This document shows positions 1 to 12,400 of a DNA stretch of 64,000 bases, in pieces; the first letter of the stretch is position 1; the number at the start of each line of letters is the position of its first letter. The notes under the pieces are model-generated. The model had not been told where the DNA came from and ran no database searches. It worked only from the letters and a program-made list of their open reading frames with translations. Location of the stretch: the NCBI GenBank assembly GCA_037951105.1, contig JBAMJV010004342.1, positions 1 through 64,000 of the forward strand. Direction: 5' to 3'. This stretch comes from Echinarachnius parma (taxonomy: Eukaryota; Echinodermata; Echinoidea; Clypeasteroida; Echinarachniidae). Position numbers and translations under genes: made by a program.

Positions 1-94
1 AGTTCTGTATAGATTCTGGATGACTACATCAAAATTATATAATCTTATTCATCTCATCAATATCTCCCATATATATAACATGTACAATTCAGAG

Positions 95-499
95 GTCACG
101 CTGTTACCGTCACGCTGTTACCGTGCACAGATACGTTTATGATATCATATTTACTATGATCACTGGATTTTTTCTACATTTTTATTTGGATGTTCTAGCT
201 TAATGTCTAGTACAAAGAATCAATGTGACAAAATTGCAAAATGTTCCTGTAGTTCACAGAGTTTGCTTAGTTTCTTACCATGTAAGAAACCCATGTCTTT
301 TTGCCGTCACGCTGTTACCGCAGATATTGATATTCATAATTCATAATTTAGTGGGAATTTTGATTTTCTTTCCTATTGTAAATAATTGGTAGGATAGTGG
401 TAACAGATGCATATCAAAATTTGGTTCTGGACTTTTTTATTTTGTGAGTTATTTAGACTTTCATCGTGAGAAACACCCTCCTACCGTCACGCTGTTACC
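95..499. repeat. Dispersed 14-bp minisatellite motif, four copies
   Basis: The exact core GTCACGCTGTTACC occurs at 95-108 and 109-122 in tandem, then at 306-319 and 486-499. Each is GC-richer than its surroundings. Identity of all four cores over 400 bp of otherwise AT-rich, unrelated sequence is not expected by chance. Confidence 0.8.
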
Positions 500-1373
500 T
501 TGGAATTGCCCTTTAGTATCACAGTTTAACATCCATTATACTTTGATAAATCTAGGATCATTCAACCATTTCACTGCAGGAATTAATGGTTTTGGAACAA
601 TGCTGAATGAATGGGACTAATAGGGACCTAGCTGCAGTGTCCTTGGACTTTGTACTTGATACATTGAAGATATGAGATAAAATGGTTCAAAAGTGATGCC
701 AACAAAAAAAAGATAGCAATTGTTAACATCATGCCAGATATAAGCATACAACATTTTACAGTGTACATGTGTATGCACAGTTTGTAAAAGTAAATGATCT
801 GATAAGATTTGGGGGTCAATGTTCAATGTTTCTATAAGCTTAAATTTAATAATGGAAACTGTGCTAAGATAGCTTAATTTGTTCATACGCACAATCCAAA
901 GAACCATTTGCCAAATAGGCACCAATCTTTGTACGATTCAGAGCCGGGTACATTTGTCAAAGTTCAAAGTAATAATTGTATATGAGCAAACATATCATGA
1001 TATTATCCCAGAATATGGCAGATAGGCATAAAATTTGGTATTTGTATATAATATGTGCAATTTTCTTTAAAAATATTTGTGTACATGTATATGATCTGAC
1101 TAGATTATATGGTTATATGTAAACCCGATGTTGCTTACAGGAACCAGGTAGGCTATGTACAAAGTATATGGGGATTTCAGAATCTTGTTGTGAACGGGTT
1201 AAGAGGTTTCAGTGCTACATGGCTAATCATACATGTATATCAGCATGTATAAGTATAAAACCCATTAACAGATTGACATCAACTTGTTTATGTTTACAAG
1301 TTTGCAATTAGATGAATGGAGTGCAAACAATGTTGATTTGGGGTCAAAAGGTCACAGATCACTGTAGACTATT

Positions 1374-1617
1374 AAAGGGATAGTACAGTTTTGGTCAAAT
1401 TAAATTTTAGTAATCAAAACCTGCACCATAACATTACAAACTTATAGTTATAAACTCCACCATGCTCTAAATCTATACAAAATTACAAACAACTAAGTAA
1501 AAAGCCTGTTTATTCTGCCATTAAAATTATATACTCTCTCAAATTTGACACTCAGTTTTTCATTATTTTACAACAAAATAATTTATTGAAGCGCAGCTTC
1601 TATACCAAAACTGGACT
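1374..1617 (+). mobile_element. MITE family D copy (TTAAAGGGATAGTACAGTTTTGG ends), truncated
   Basis: The left end starts TTAAAGGGATAGTACAG. The body includes the run ACCTGCACCATAACATTACA, and the right end closes with the reverse of the terminal repeat. Related copies lie at 29828-30344, 52058-52595 and 57216 to about 57535. Central parts are shorter than in the 29.8-kb copy. Confidence 0.6.
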
Positions 1618-1741
1618 GTTCCTGTAAGTTAATGCACATATTTCATTTGCTTTAGTTGTAATTTCTTGTACATGTACATTATTTGAATAGATGAATGAAC
1701 ACGCTTTGAATATCTTGTTGCATTTATTCAGTTCTCTGCAG

Positions 1742-3782
1742 ATAGCATGATTGAAATATTGAAGGCAGAGCTCCCAGCAGCGGTCAAGATATCTGTTCCA
1801 CGGGTGAGCACCTGTAATGTTTAAGATTTTAGTTATTACGTTCAAATGCCACATGCAAATTCACCTGATTGCCTTCAAGAGCTTATTAGTTTTCATAGAT
1901 CATCTAGGGTCCTTCGATCAAGTTCAACAAATCTTTTAGTTCAATATTCTTTTAAAACCAAGACATATGGTCAGTGGTCCTTCCAGTTTGCTGTACCTAT
2001 GCTCTGGAACAAACTTCCTTTTAATGTGAAACAATCTGATACAGAGCAACAATTTTGAGCTAGTTTGAAAGCCTTTTTCTGTAATTTGTTAATGAATTGT
2101 AAGTTTGAATTATTTATATTTTTGCTCAAATACTCTTCTATTTCTATCATTGTAAGACTGCTTTATAAGAAAGGATTATTATTAAACAGGTTTTCATGGG
2201 GTCTTAGAAAACTTAACCCGTTCAGGACTGATTGATTTGGCTATAGAGTACAGAAGCCATGACGTCATAAAAACACTTTTTTTAGAATTTTCAAATTTGG
2301 ACTTCATTTTCAGAAAGAGCATAACAAATAATGTCCAAATACCGAAAATCAAAGGAATAGGTTACGTATTGGCTGAGATATGCCCATCTGAATGAATTTT
2401 ACTTCAATGGGCAATCAGTATTATAGTGCACTGGTTCATAAATTTATGAACCAGTGCACTATAACACAGATTGCCCATTGACAAAAAAATCATTCGGATG
2501 GGCATATCTCAGCCAATACGTAACCTTATTCCTTTAATTTTCGGTATTTGGACTTTATTTGTTATGCTCTTTCTGAAAATGAAGTCCAAATTTGAAAATT
2601 AAAAAAAAAATGTTTATGACATCATTTATGACATCACACTTCACCACTCTATAACATGTGTTCTCCGTAGACCCCAGCCCCAGGTATTTTCGGGACCAGT
2701 CCTGAATGGGTTAAACAATTAGTTAGAGAAAATTCACAGTCACAAAATATAGTGTATGAATTTAAACATTAGAAAACTGACCCAAACTATTCTGTTAACT
2801 AACAAAATGAGAATGAGCAAAGAAAAATGAGAGAACAAAAAAAGAGGAAAACTATGTAGAGTCATGACATTTTCATGAAAGCATTCTCACCTCACCTTCT
2901 CACCCTGACGCCTGTAGGCCAGTTGGCCTGTCAGTTAACAGCCTCGTAATGTCCGGTCAAGAGTCAATGCTTTGACTTTCTGGAAGTTGCTCTCCTCTTT
3001 CTGGGTAATTTCTCTGATCTAATGTTTTACATTATTTGATTGTTTTTAATAATATGTATTTATTCAACATGATTCCAAAGTATTTAATGGTGCCTTTATC
3101 TTACAATGACAAAGATAGCATTTCATATCTTCTCTTTTTACAATATTCTTTTTTTCCCCCACTCCCGACGACAGACAGTCAACTTGAAATGTCGAGCCCT
3201 TCCTACCACCCTACCCTTCTCTACAAAAAAAACTTATACTAGCGCTGTAGTCCCCCAGCAACTGCAAGCACAAGAAAGAATATCCAACAGTCCTTTAAAA
3301 AACTTCCACAGTCCTTTTCAGGACTAACCAAGAAAGAATTACAGTCCTTTTCAGGGCTACCAATCCCTCCTCTCCATAAATGGTGCTACCGCAAATTAAT
3401 GTTTATTCTCTTTTTGTTTGAACTTTTCTCTGATGGTAGGGTGGGTACTTCATCTGGATAGAGCTACCAAAGACGGTTGATGTTGACCAACTGGCGGCGC
3501 TTTGCAAGGAGAAATACAAAGTCACATTTGCTGCGGGAAAGCAGTGAGTTTTGTCTTCTTTTTCTTTTGATAAGAGGATGGTAGTGGATGGTAGTGGTGT
3601 CGAATGATGATGATGATGATGAGAATGATGGTGATTATGGTGGTGGTGTTGTTGGTGGTATTTATGATGCTGATAATGATGACGACGATTGTGATGATGG
3701 CGATGATGATGATGATGATGATGATATTGATCATGATAATGATGGTAATGATGATAGAGAAGATGATGGTGGAGCTAGGTGC

Positions 3783-3838
<56 letters not shown>

Positions 3839-4363
3839 GATGGCGATGATGATGATGATGATGGCGATGATGATGATGATGATATTATTGATCATGATAA
3901 TGATGGTGATGGTGGTGGTGGTAATGATGCTAGAGAAGATGATGGTGATGATGGTGGAGGTGGTGATGATGTTACTGCTACTTTGGCTGCTCCTTCTGCT
4001 GATGATAATGATGATGATATTGATCATGATAATGATGGTGGTGGTGGTAATGATGATAGAGAAGATGATGTTGGTGATGATGATGGTGATGATGGTACTG
4101 CTGCTTCGGCTGCTGATGTTGATGATGCTGATACTGCACTGCTCTTTCAGCTGATAATGATGATAAAGATGGTGATGGAGATTTCTTGTCATTTTGAAAA
4201 ACAAAACCTCATCTATTTTTTTCTCGTCAGTTTCGGCACTCGCTCCGAAAACTGCATCCGGCTGGCATTCAGTTACTTCCCAGTAGAGAGGCTACAAGAG
4301 GCGACTAAGAAGCTATGTCAGGCAATCATGGAGGTCATGAACTCACCAGCTCAAACAAATTGA
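1742..4363 (+). CDS. PLP-dependent aminotransferase class I/II, last three exons (partial gene)
   Basis: Three exons join in frame: 1742-1803, 3440-3543 and 4231-4363 (stop TGA). Each has AG upstream and GT downstream where needed. The joined C-terminus of about 99 residues has the aminotransferase C-terminal layout: a helix with ELPAAVKISVPR, then GGYFIWIELP (the family's GG-aromatic-F-x-W motif before a small domain), then AAGKHFGTRSENCIRLAFSY, where the Arg of IRLAFSY matches the conserved Arg that binds the substrate carboxylate in fold-type I enzymes. The PLP-binding Lys and the large domain must be encoded left of the window. The style resembles the 2-aminoadipate transaminase / kynurenine aminotransferase group, but substrate cannot be fixed from this piece. 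Intron 3544-4230 is filled by a GAT microsatellite. Family assignment is firm; exact enzyme is not. Confidence 0.85.
1846..2090 (+). pseudogene. Non-LTR retrotransposon 3' fragment (reverse transcriptase C-terminus, CR1/L2-like)
   Basis: The 70-codon frame 1846-2058 contains RSSSTNLLV, then YGQWSFQFAVPMLWNKLP, and after the stop the sequence still reads as SFKAFFCN. This is the familiar tail of LINE ORF2 proteins of the CR1/L2/Jockey kind (pattern: aromatic-G...SF..A.P.LWN.LP, then FK..LK..LF). Only the end is present and the frame breaks at 2058, so this is a dead 5'-truncated copy. It sits just inside the aminotransferase intron, 43 bp after the donor at 1804. Confidence 0.75.
2213..2714. 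mobile_element. 502-bp perfect-style foldback MITE
   Basis: The left arm starts TTAACCCGTTCAGGACTG and the right arm ends CAGTCCTGAATGGGTTAA. The whole element folds on a centre near 2440 (GGTTCATAAATTTATGAACC). The arms are about 230-250 bp with high identity. No open reading frame is present, so it is a non-autonomous inverted-repeat element. TTAA at both tips could be the target duplication. Confidence 0.85.
3598..4150 (+). repeat. GAT/ATG trinucleotide repeat tract with internal longer repeats
   Basis: An imperfect (GAT)n tract fills the intron between the last two aminotransferase exons. On top of the triplet there is a longer unit: GATATTGATCATGATAATGATGG, or a close variant (for example GATATTATTGATCATG), recurs near 3722, 3880 and 4015, each followed by TAATGAT and a GAGAAGATGATG segment. 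Poly-Asp, poly-Met and poly-Ile reading frames on both strands are by-products of the triplet. Confidence 0.9.
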
Positions 4364-4380
4364 GTATCTTTGCAGCCGGC

Positions 4381-4554
4381 CTGGGCCCCGATGCAGAAAG
4401 AGTTGCAATCAACCGTAAAGTTAAAGTGAATTGCAAGTTAGAACATGTGACTAATTGTGCAAATCTGATTGGCTCAAATCTGCATATTTTTCTGACTTGC
4501 AATTAATTTGCGATTTTACAACTGATTGCAACTCTTTGTGCAACCGGGCCCCAG
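4381..4554. mobile_element. 174-bp MITE with CTGGGCCCC ends in the aminotransferase 3' UTR
   Basis: The left end CTGGGCCCCGATGCAGAAAG and right end CTTTGTGCAACCGGGCCCCAG are inverted. The internal GAGTTGCAATCA is mirrored by TGATTGCAACTC. It begins 17 bp after the stop codon at 4363, so it probably lies inside the transcribed 3' UTR. Confidence 0.7.
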
Positions 4555-6457
4555 TATAATATTACCCTAAGTTGTTCATCATATCGGGTATTTCGTTATG
4601 ACGGAGCTCGTTATGAAGAGGTTCCTTTGAATACACTATACTATAGCCTCGATCAAAGGGAACTCAAAATGTATTCTTTATTTTAAATTGTGAAAATTAG
4701 AATCTGATGAACTTGTACAATTAAAGTGTGATAAATTGGTGTTATCTGTAGTAATTCACTTTCATCGTCATTCCACTCGAAATGCTGCTTATTATATCCC
4801 ACTCTAACAATAATGCATACATTTATTAGACATGCTGGTCCCAACGTTTTTTGTATCCTCTCTCAAATGATATCAAAAGTTGTCCCTCAGTTGCAATGAA
4901 AGAGAATTTAATTCGATTGTAAATCAACCTTAATTTGTATTGTATTTAATAGTTTTCTCATTGATACTGTTCCCGATATCATTAATTTAAGATTCTTTAC
5001 TAATTATTATAAATATATATAATACAATATATTAGAAACAATGTTTTTTTTTCTGGCTGCATTTTCATGTTGTTTGGCTTATGGTACAGAATGAAAGTGT
5101 TAATTTGTCAAATGTCTTCCTTATTATAGAGATATTTATGATTGATCTGAAAAGTATTCAGGAACATTTTTCAATTGTATTCAAATTCAATGGGTAGTAG
5201 CCTAGTAATGTAGGTGATAGTAATATTTTAATTGTCATTTGTTTCACTAGGTAAACAGTGTTCTATTTATGTGAAACTATCACACATTGTTCAGAAGAAT
5301 TTTACAATGATATTAGTACATGATTGTGTGTCAAATGTCACCTTTTGAAGTTAACGGATCAATTTAATTCAAGCAATGCTTCAAACGAATGTCCCGCGTA
5401 CATTTCTCTTAAGACGTTACTTAATGGAATATACAACCTTTTATATTCATTTAAAACTGTTTTGTAAAGATGTTATTTTCTGTCATTAATATTGGAAACT
5501 CTTGTTATGTTCCTGTTCCTGATATCTATAAATCTTGTAATACTAGACATGGATTCTTCATTTAAATTATGAATGTGTAATAAATTTGAATGAAAACAGT
5601 ATGATAAAGCAAAATTATCATTCCAGTTAAAAATATGAAATGTTTGAGTACCTTATATTATAAATGATTTCATGCAAAAATTGCCTTCCTTTTAATGTTT
5701 TAAAGTATATTTTTTATAAATGTTCATAGATATTATCATGGTTGATTTGGTTTAATTTACACTCTCAATATGCACAGAAGACAGTATGGTAAATTGCAAA
5801 TAGCATTCCAGTTAAAAAAATGTGATTTGTTCTACTGAGTACTTTATTATATTTTTAACGATAAAAGTGCCTTCTAAAGTATATTTTTAAAACAAACTTT
5901 AATGCACTTTCACAGATTGTTTATGATTGATTGATACAGTGTTATTTCTGAAATAGCACACAGATGATTTTATTTTTAATTTACAAATCATGACTTTGAG
6001 TCATTATATATGAACTTGTATTCACTTTCACAGATAATTTTTTGAATGGTAGATGTGGTGCTATTTCTGAAATATCACACAGATAATATATTTTCAATTA
6101 ATAAATTATGACTTTAAGTCATTATATAGAACAATGAATATAGTGTATTGGATTGTTTCATGCCTGCAACATGTTGTCATGGATTAAATGTCAATAACAA
6201 CAAATAATACAAAACAAATAAACACATAGTTGTACATGTTGGAACAGTTCATTATTTCATTATTATTTCAACATTTATTATCATACAGTATATATGCATA
6301 TACAAATAAAATGTACATGGTGAACTAGAATGCCGATGATATTCAACCCAAATATACAAAATATATGCATTCACACTCATCATTACATTACTACTTTGTA
6401 AAAGTTATTACAAGGTATGTTTCAAACCTGAATACACCTACATTGCATGTAGATAAA

Positions 6458-6645
6458 TACAGTGGAACCTCGTTATAAAGAGCTCTGATGTAACAAAACC
6501 CTCTTAAAACAAAGTAAATGTTTTGCTTATCTCATCTTTTTATATTCTTTAGTATGTTCATCCTGATATAGCAAGTGACCCAAACATGTATAACAAGGCA
6601 ATTTTCACGGTCCCACAGTTCTCACTATAATGAGGTTCCACGGTA
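6458..6645. mobile_element. MITE with GTGGAACCTCGTTATA terminal repeats
   Basis: Left end ACAGTGGAACCTCGTTATAA and right end TATAATGAGGTTCCACGGTA are inverted. The same terminal sequence is the unit of the 60-bp tandem array at 60895-61560, so this is a dispersed single-copy form of the sequence that was amplified there. Confidence 0.65.
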
Positions 6646-6900
6646 TGACAATTTCAAACCTGCTTGTGCTGCTCACTGCCTATACAGAATATACTCCTTT
6701 CAATTGTCTATACCCGAAAGACAAAAAATTGGCAACATGGAGCAATTTTGATCATTGAAATTAACGAAACAAAGGCAAAGCAAGAGACACTGGAATGTGC
6801 TTTCAGTGCAGTCAATTGAGCTGTGTTCTATCAAAGCTTTTTTTACTGTCCCACATCTACAATGTACTAGACATATTTTGATTGCATTACATTGTTAATT

Positions 6901-7209
6901 TTAAAGTGAGGCAACTCCACGAAAATTACTTGGAGCTTCCTCGTTTCTCTTCTACCGTGTTGTTTAGCTTATGGTAAGAGAAGAATAAAATAGGGTTCGA
7001 TTTTTTCAAATGCCCCTTTAGTATGACGATATAAACGTCCGTTGTTAAAGCTGACGCATATTTTCGCTTTTTTAACCAGGAAAGCAGTGTTCTTTTTCAA
7101 TGAAACTTTCACACATCATTTGGACATATCTTACAATGATTTTGGTACAGGATTGAAGTCTCAAATGTCATTTTGGGCAATATCTGACACTTTACAGGCC
7201 TCACTTTAA
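6901..7209. mobile_element. MITE with TTAAAGTGAGGC ends
   Basis: Starts TTAAAGTGAGGCAACTCC and ends CAGGCCTCACTTTAA; about 309 bp, no ORF. Diverged relatives may be at 5040-5350 (shared TTGTTTGGCTTATGGTA and AAACAGTGTTCTATTTATG-like blocks) and at 60190-60508. Confidence 0.6.
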
Positions 7210-8040
7210 TATCTGAAGAATTCCGTCAATGATGGTAAACGTGTGCAAAGCTACACAAAACATAATGAATAAAAGCTATGCAGAGAGAGCATGGCTCTCT
7301 GATCTCCACTGTAATTTTAGACTGGATAATTATCAATGTTCCTTTGTTTAATGTTAATGATGGATTTCACATTGCCAATTTGTATAAAGTGGACAGCATA
7401 CAATAGGAAAGACCTACGGGTCATAGGAATTAGAGATTTCTTTTTTCCTGCCAGGCAGCTTGGGGATCGAGGCTCACCAGGGTGCTATTTAAAAAAACAA
7501 CTTGTAATTCACTGTTCAATTTGTATCTTTACATTGTATTTTGTATGGAATGCTGAATAAATAATAATAATAATAATAACGTACAAAATCTGACAGGTTG
7601 CCTGTTATGAGAAATAACCAAAGTATAAAGCAATAGGATTCTGAAACTGTTTTGGTAGCTTCTTTTCAGATCATAAATTGACACATTTTATGTTTTTCAC
7701 ACACACACACACACACAATGGAAAACTTACATTGAATTACACTGAACACATTAGACTAGCGACAGTGATTGTTTCTCTTGCTCCAAAACCTGACATTACA
7801 AATAAACAACAAAGTGAATTGATATAGTAACACATATTTATAAAACAAAATATTTGTCCATACATTTGTATTATTGCACAAGTCTTTAATATATATATAC
7901 GTACATTTCATTATGTTCTCTCATAATAAATGAATGAGAATAACACATTTATAAATAAAGCACTATATTATGATGACCACAAAAGTCACTTTACAATAAT
8001 GTCAACTATTTTCAACATTACATTCTCTCCACCACAGTAT

Positions 8041-8102
8041 AGCTGGTGTAGTGGTTAGATTTGTTACTACCTAATACAAGGGTTGTGGGTTCAAGTCCAC
8101 TT
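8041..8102 (+). mobile_element. tRNA-derived SINE fragment
   Basis: AGCTGGTGTAGTGGTTAG resembles a tRNA D-arm / A box and GTGGGTTCAAGTCC a T-arm / B box, with spacing close to a tRNA. There is no acceptor stem, so it is a SINE head and not a working tRNA gene. A weaker relative is at about 9042-9095. Confidence 0.5.
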
Positions 8103-8148
8103 AATATATGTTTGTCTTTCAACCCACAGCCTGTGCTAAATATGGACC

Positions 8149-8427
8149 TGGGGGTGTTTCACAAAGATTCAAAGTGGAATTTAACTTGGACTTAACAATT
8201 ATGGAAAGCCAATTGTAGCCTTGCAATAAAACATATTCAAAGCCCAAAACATTGAACCTTCCAACAACAATTTGTATTAATTAGTTCAAGGGCTCAATGA
8301 TAACAAAATACTTAATTTTATTAAACTTAATGCCTTTTCAAAAGAACTGTTTCAGCAATTTTACATAGGAACTAACAGCTTTCCATAATAGTTAGCTCCA
8401 CCTTAGAATATTCGCGAAACACCCCTG
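8149..8427. mobile_element. MITE family C copy (GGGGTGTTTCACAAAGAT ends)
   Basis: Left end GGGGGTGTTTCACAAAGATT, subterminal AACTTGGACTTAACAATTAT and the inverted right end TTCGCGAAACACCCCT. Other copies: about 15380-15649 (left end lost), about 31203-31294 (right part), 38300-38612 and 63294-63617. Confidence 0.75.
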
Positions 8428-8717
8428 CAGGATTTGATTCCTTGAAATGCTTGATGCCCATTTTCCCCATTTTTTATTTAACAGTTTTTTGTTTATTCAG
8501 GTTAATTTTTAAATTAAGGTATCAACTAAAAATTAAAATGTACATACATGTATATTTAGCAAATACTTTGAAAGTTTCTTTTAGATCTTAGATTAATGAC
8601 TATACAAACACTGGCTAATTACAAAAGAAATGATTATACATAATAATAATTGCATTTATATGGCGCTTTATACGGGCGTTTCTAAGCGCACTGGTGGTCT
8701 GTCTAAATAAGAAAACT

Positions 8718-8803
8718 AGTAAACACGATAGCATAAAAACAATACAACACATGTACTGGCAGTAAACACGATAGCATAAAAACAATACAACACATGTACT
8801 GGC
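8718..8803. repeat. 43-bp perfect tandem duplication
   Basis: The 43-bp unit beginning AGTAAACACGATAGC is present at 8718-8760 and again, unchanged, at 8761-8803. Identity implies a recent slippage or duplication. Confidence 0.85.
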
Positions 8804-9298
8804 ATTATAGATATTTCAATGTATTTCTCAAGACCTGAGATGACAGTACTGTGATCAAAATGATAGAATAAAGCATGAATATAATACATTGAATGATAAT
8901 AATAATAATTCAATATTCATAACAGACACAAATCTATCAAAAACGCTTGAGGCCCACAAAATGTAAAAATGTTTCATGCATTCAGCTCGAGTTCATACTT
9001 TACATGTCCTGAATAGGTAACAAGAATATCCAAGTAAGGCTGTCTAGTGGTTTGTTCTGTGGCTCATGTAGAAGGGTTATGGGTTCAATATAGAAATCTG
9101 CAAGATGTTGATTTGGCCTCTAGAAAAAAAGGCACTCTATCTAGTCTTGATCAAGGTGTAGTCAATTAATTCTTCCTACCTCTCAAGCAAAATGTTCCCA
9201 AAATAGACAAGAGATCATAAGTAATATTAATCATGATAAATAATGTTTTGGTTTATAAAGCACCTAATATAATCGATAATCCTCACTAAGTACTTAAC

Positions 9299-9304
9299 TT
9301 TATT
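9299..9304 (-). terminator. Candidate poly(A) signal for WDR31
   Basis: TTTATT on the + strand reads AATAAA on the - strand, about 160 nt past the WDR31 stop codon at 9461. It is only a motif match in AT-rich DNA. Confidence 0.3.
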
Positions 9305-9460
9305 ACTCCAGTCGTTTGACACACTCGCAATTAATCTGCATGTGATGTGCACTTTCTGCTCCCTTGGGAGCAATGCACTCTACAGAGTGGACACTATTCT
9401 TGTTTCCCTTAGGTGGTCACTATATATACACAGGTTGGACTGCATTTCCATATAACTCGT

Positions 9461-12400
9461 TCAGTATTGACAGACTTCTCTGATTTCCCACGATCCATCG
9501 CTTGATTCTAGTAACGACATTATGTGGACACCAGTCTCAAAGCTGCCGACGCAGATGCTGAAAGATGAAAAGATAAAGAATGGAATAAAAATTTACATTT
9601 AAAATTAGCCCAGTGGGCGAAAGCATGATCATGTACCAGGACTATATAGCCCTAGTTCCACTGATCTCTAATGTGAGTATGGGAGACTATCTGCTCTGCC
9701 ATGTTCGTTTGAGTGTTAGGTTGATTCTAGCATATTGCCAACGATGAGTTAGGGCCAATGATGCTATAATTACCATGGTATAAAGTTGCTGGTCTGTAAT
9801 CGGGGCCCCCGGGCCCAGGTGGAGGTTCTGTAGAGAAATTTCATTCACACAGATGGTCTTATAACCATGCATCTAAGTGCCAAATTAAATTGCAGGAATC
9901 CATATGTGACCTTACACCACAAAACGACCATTATGTCGCCGAGGTAGTTTCTCTTTTATTAGGTAAAATAGTCAAATTTTGTTCAAAATATGAGATTTAG
10001 GATTTTGCTATTTCCTGAATGAGCATATCTTAATCTACTTTCTGTGAAATTTTGAGCGCTGGAAATCATGTTTAAATATTATTTTTCATCTTTAAAAATG
10101 TGATCTTATTACAGCCCTTGAATGGACACTGATCTTTTAAGCGGACCGTTTCTCCCTTATTTAAAAAATGCTTCAGCCATATTCCAAATCTTTGGTGTTC
10201 ATTTTGTGAGGGTTTCGTTAGTCCAATTAGGACAAAATATATATCATTTTAAAGGTAATGACTTCTATTTGAATGTTATATGAAAATCAGCACAATCAGT
10301 TTTCCCGACTTATTGGTCGTTTTGTGGTGTAAGGTCACATATGACCCACGTAGATAGAATGAAATTTTAGAAACATGAAAAGCTTGTTCCCCCTATTCAT
10401 CGACATTGAATAGAAGCTTGGTAAGAATTCAAGTGTCTACATGTATACAATTCATTCCACACACAACTATTATGCGCATTAAAGAAAAAATTAGCAGATT
10501 CAATTCTATGAGTATTGTGACTATAGTCTAGAGTCAACCGTGGTGATTTCTTCATGGCATGGCACTGTTGTTGGGAACAGCGGAACATTTAAAACTATTA
10601 GAATCAAAAACGCAGAAGTTCACAATATGGATATATATAGGACAGTGTTAATGTTATAAACTAACATGTGGAGATGGGGTGGAGATGGTGCACACAATGT
10701 GTGCTGGTTTGCATTGTATCCTATGACCGGGGTAATAATAGCATTGTAAAGTGCTTAGAGATGATTATCATATTAGGTGCTATATAAATCAAGTATGTTA
10801 TTATTATTTATGAGCAAGTATTTTAGGAAGAATTATGTTTGAGCCTTTTTTTTTATATTAAGGTCTAATTCAAATTCCACATAGTTCATATACCACAATT
10901 TTCTTTATTTAAAAAAATGTTTAAAGGGATCTATAGTAACATTGTCCAAATCCACAAAACTTCATTGGAAATCTAGTGGTTCTCTCATACCTTGTTGTAT
11001 TTGTATTACCAATAGAAGCATGGAACAGGTTTTGTTTTTTTCAAATTTCCTTTTCTTAAGAAAGACATTTACAATTTAAGTCTTTGGATTTTTAAACTGT
11101 GTACAAAGTCAGTGCAATGAGTTAGCAAATATCACTTTGCATTTTTGCTCATTACTCGGCCATAGGGACATCCATTTAACGTGAAATTTTCACACATTAC
11201 TCAGTGGACATATCAGATCATGACAGTTCAACCATATATCGCTTTCTGCAAGTGCCAAAGTTACTAGATCCATTTAATCCCGTGACTACGAGAACCGGGT
11301 GGGTTGTGTACAGAGTCTATGGAGATTTCAGAATATCGAAGGGAAGGGGTTAAAGGGGACCACCAGACAAAGAACAACACATACTTATATGATTTGGTAT
11401 CGTTTTGTGATATCAAATAGATACCCAACATTTTGCAAAGGGTTGTGTAATTCATAAACAAAGCAATTAATTACCACCACTTACGGAACCACTATTATTT
11501 CCTGGTTCCGTACGGGCGAAAACATTTGCGAGTGCGCCAATGCTATTCACGCGTACGTTTGGAGACAACAGAATCCCAGACGATTTGTTCGCTCTGGACA
11601 AATTAGTCTTCGTAATTCAGACCCATGAACGCATGCTTTAGAATGGTGATCCGTTTTCCAATTTTTTTTCTTTTTTCTGGAAACATATTCTTGTGAACTT
11701 GTTGATGGAATGGACTACTAAAGGTGTTACCTTTCATTTATAAGAATATTATTTTTGGGTGATGGTACCCTTTAAGAGCAACTTACCTTCCATTTTCTTG
11801 TGCTGCTACTGATGTGAGCTGCTTAGATCCAGGAAGCGTAAACGAGCATAAACAACCTACAAAGGATGCGTCATAGAAAATAATTATTATTTTAGGAAAT
11901 TTAAAAATTAATGTTGAATACATGTAGCTTATCAACATGATTTCCAATTCAATATAATGTAATATGTATTAAACCAATGCACATTAGGGCCATTCTTTGA
12001 AAAGAATATCATTGTAAAGATATCAATGTAAAGGGGGGGAAACAAGCTGTCTAATGATACTAAATTTATGAATGGTAATAAAGTAATAGGAGAGATATGA
12101 ACGCTCAAACTGGAATTGCAGAACTTTTTTGAGAGGGGTTTATTTCAATATTTGTATAAAATCATAACTCAGAAAATAATCGAGACTTCTCCAAGTTCTC
12201 CAACCTGGCCGAGTGTTCCCGCTTCTACAATAGGTAGTCACACTCATATCACCTCCAGTCTTCAAGCCTTTCTCCAAATAGAACAAAACAACTGAAATTA
12301 GATATATTGGGGTCAGATTTAAAATGTCAAAAGTCAAAACAAAACGCTAATATTACCTCCAGAGTCTTGATCCCACAGCGTGACAGTCTGGTCGTGCGAG

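Larger units (their letters stand above)
1..1741. other. Left-edge non-coding DNA, probably intron of the aminotransferase gene
   Basis: No convincing exon is seen on either strand. The stretch holds four copies of a 14-bp motif (95-499), a short TTAACCC-ended element (about 1120-1203) and a MITE copy (1374-1617). The long reverse-strand open frame at 1600-1854 runs across the forward aminotransferase exon and has no recognisable protein. Confidence 0.5.
4555..9460. other. Intergenic region between converging aminotransferase and WDR31 genes
   Basis: AT-rich, no recognisable coding exon. It must contain the 3' UTRs of both flanking genes. Seen inside: a remnant of the GTGGAACCTCGTTATA element (4590-4640 and 6458-6645, where both ends are present as inverted copies), a MITE at 6901-7209, a TAATAA run at 7557-7578, a CA run at 7698-7717, tRNA-like SINE pieces at 8041-8102 and about 9042-9095, a MITE at 8149-8427 and a 43-bp direct duplication at 8718-8803. 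Confidence 0.6.

Noticed and set aside
1600..1854. Reverse-strand 84-residue frame
   Set aside because: Antisense to the aminotransferase exon at 1742-1803 and includes MITE sequence.
3588..4204. Poly-Asp, poly-Met and poly-Ile frames
   Set aside because: Six-frame reading of a GAT microsatellite. Only 4231-4363 is coding, as an aminotransferase exon.
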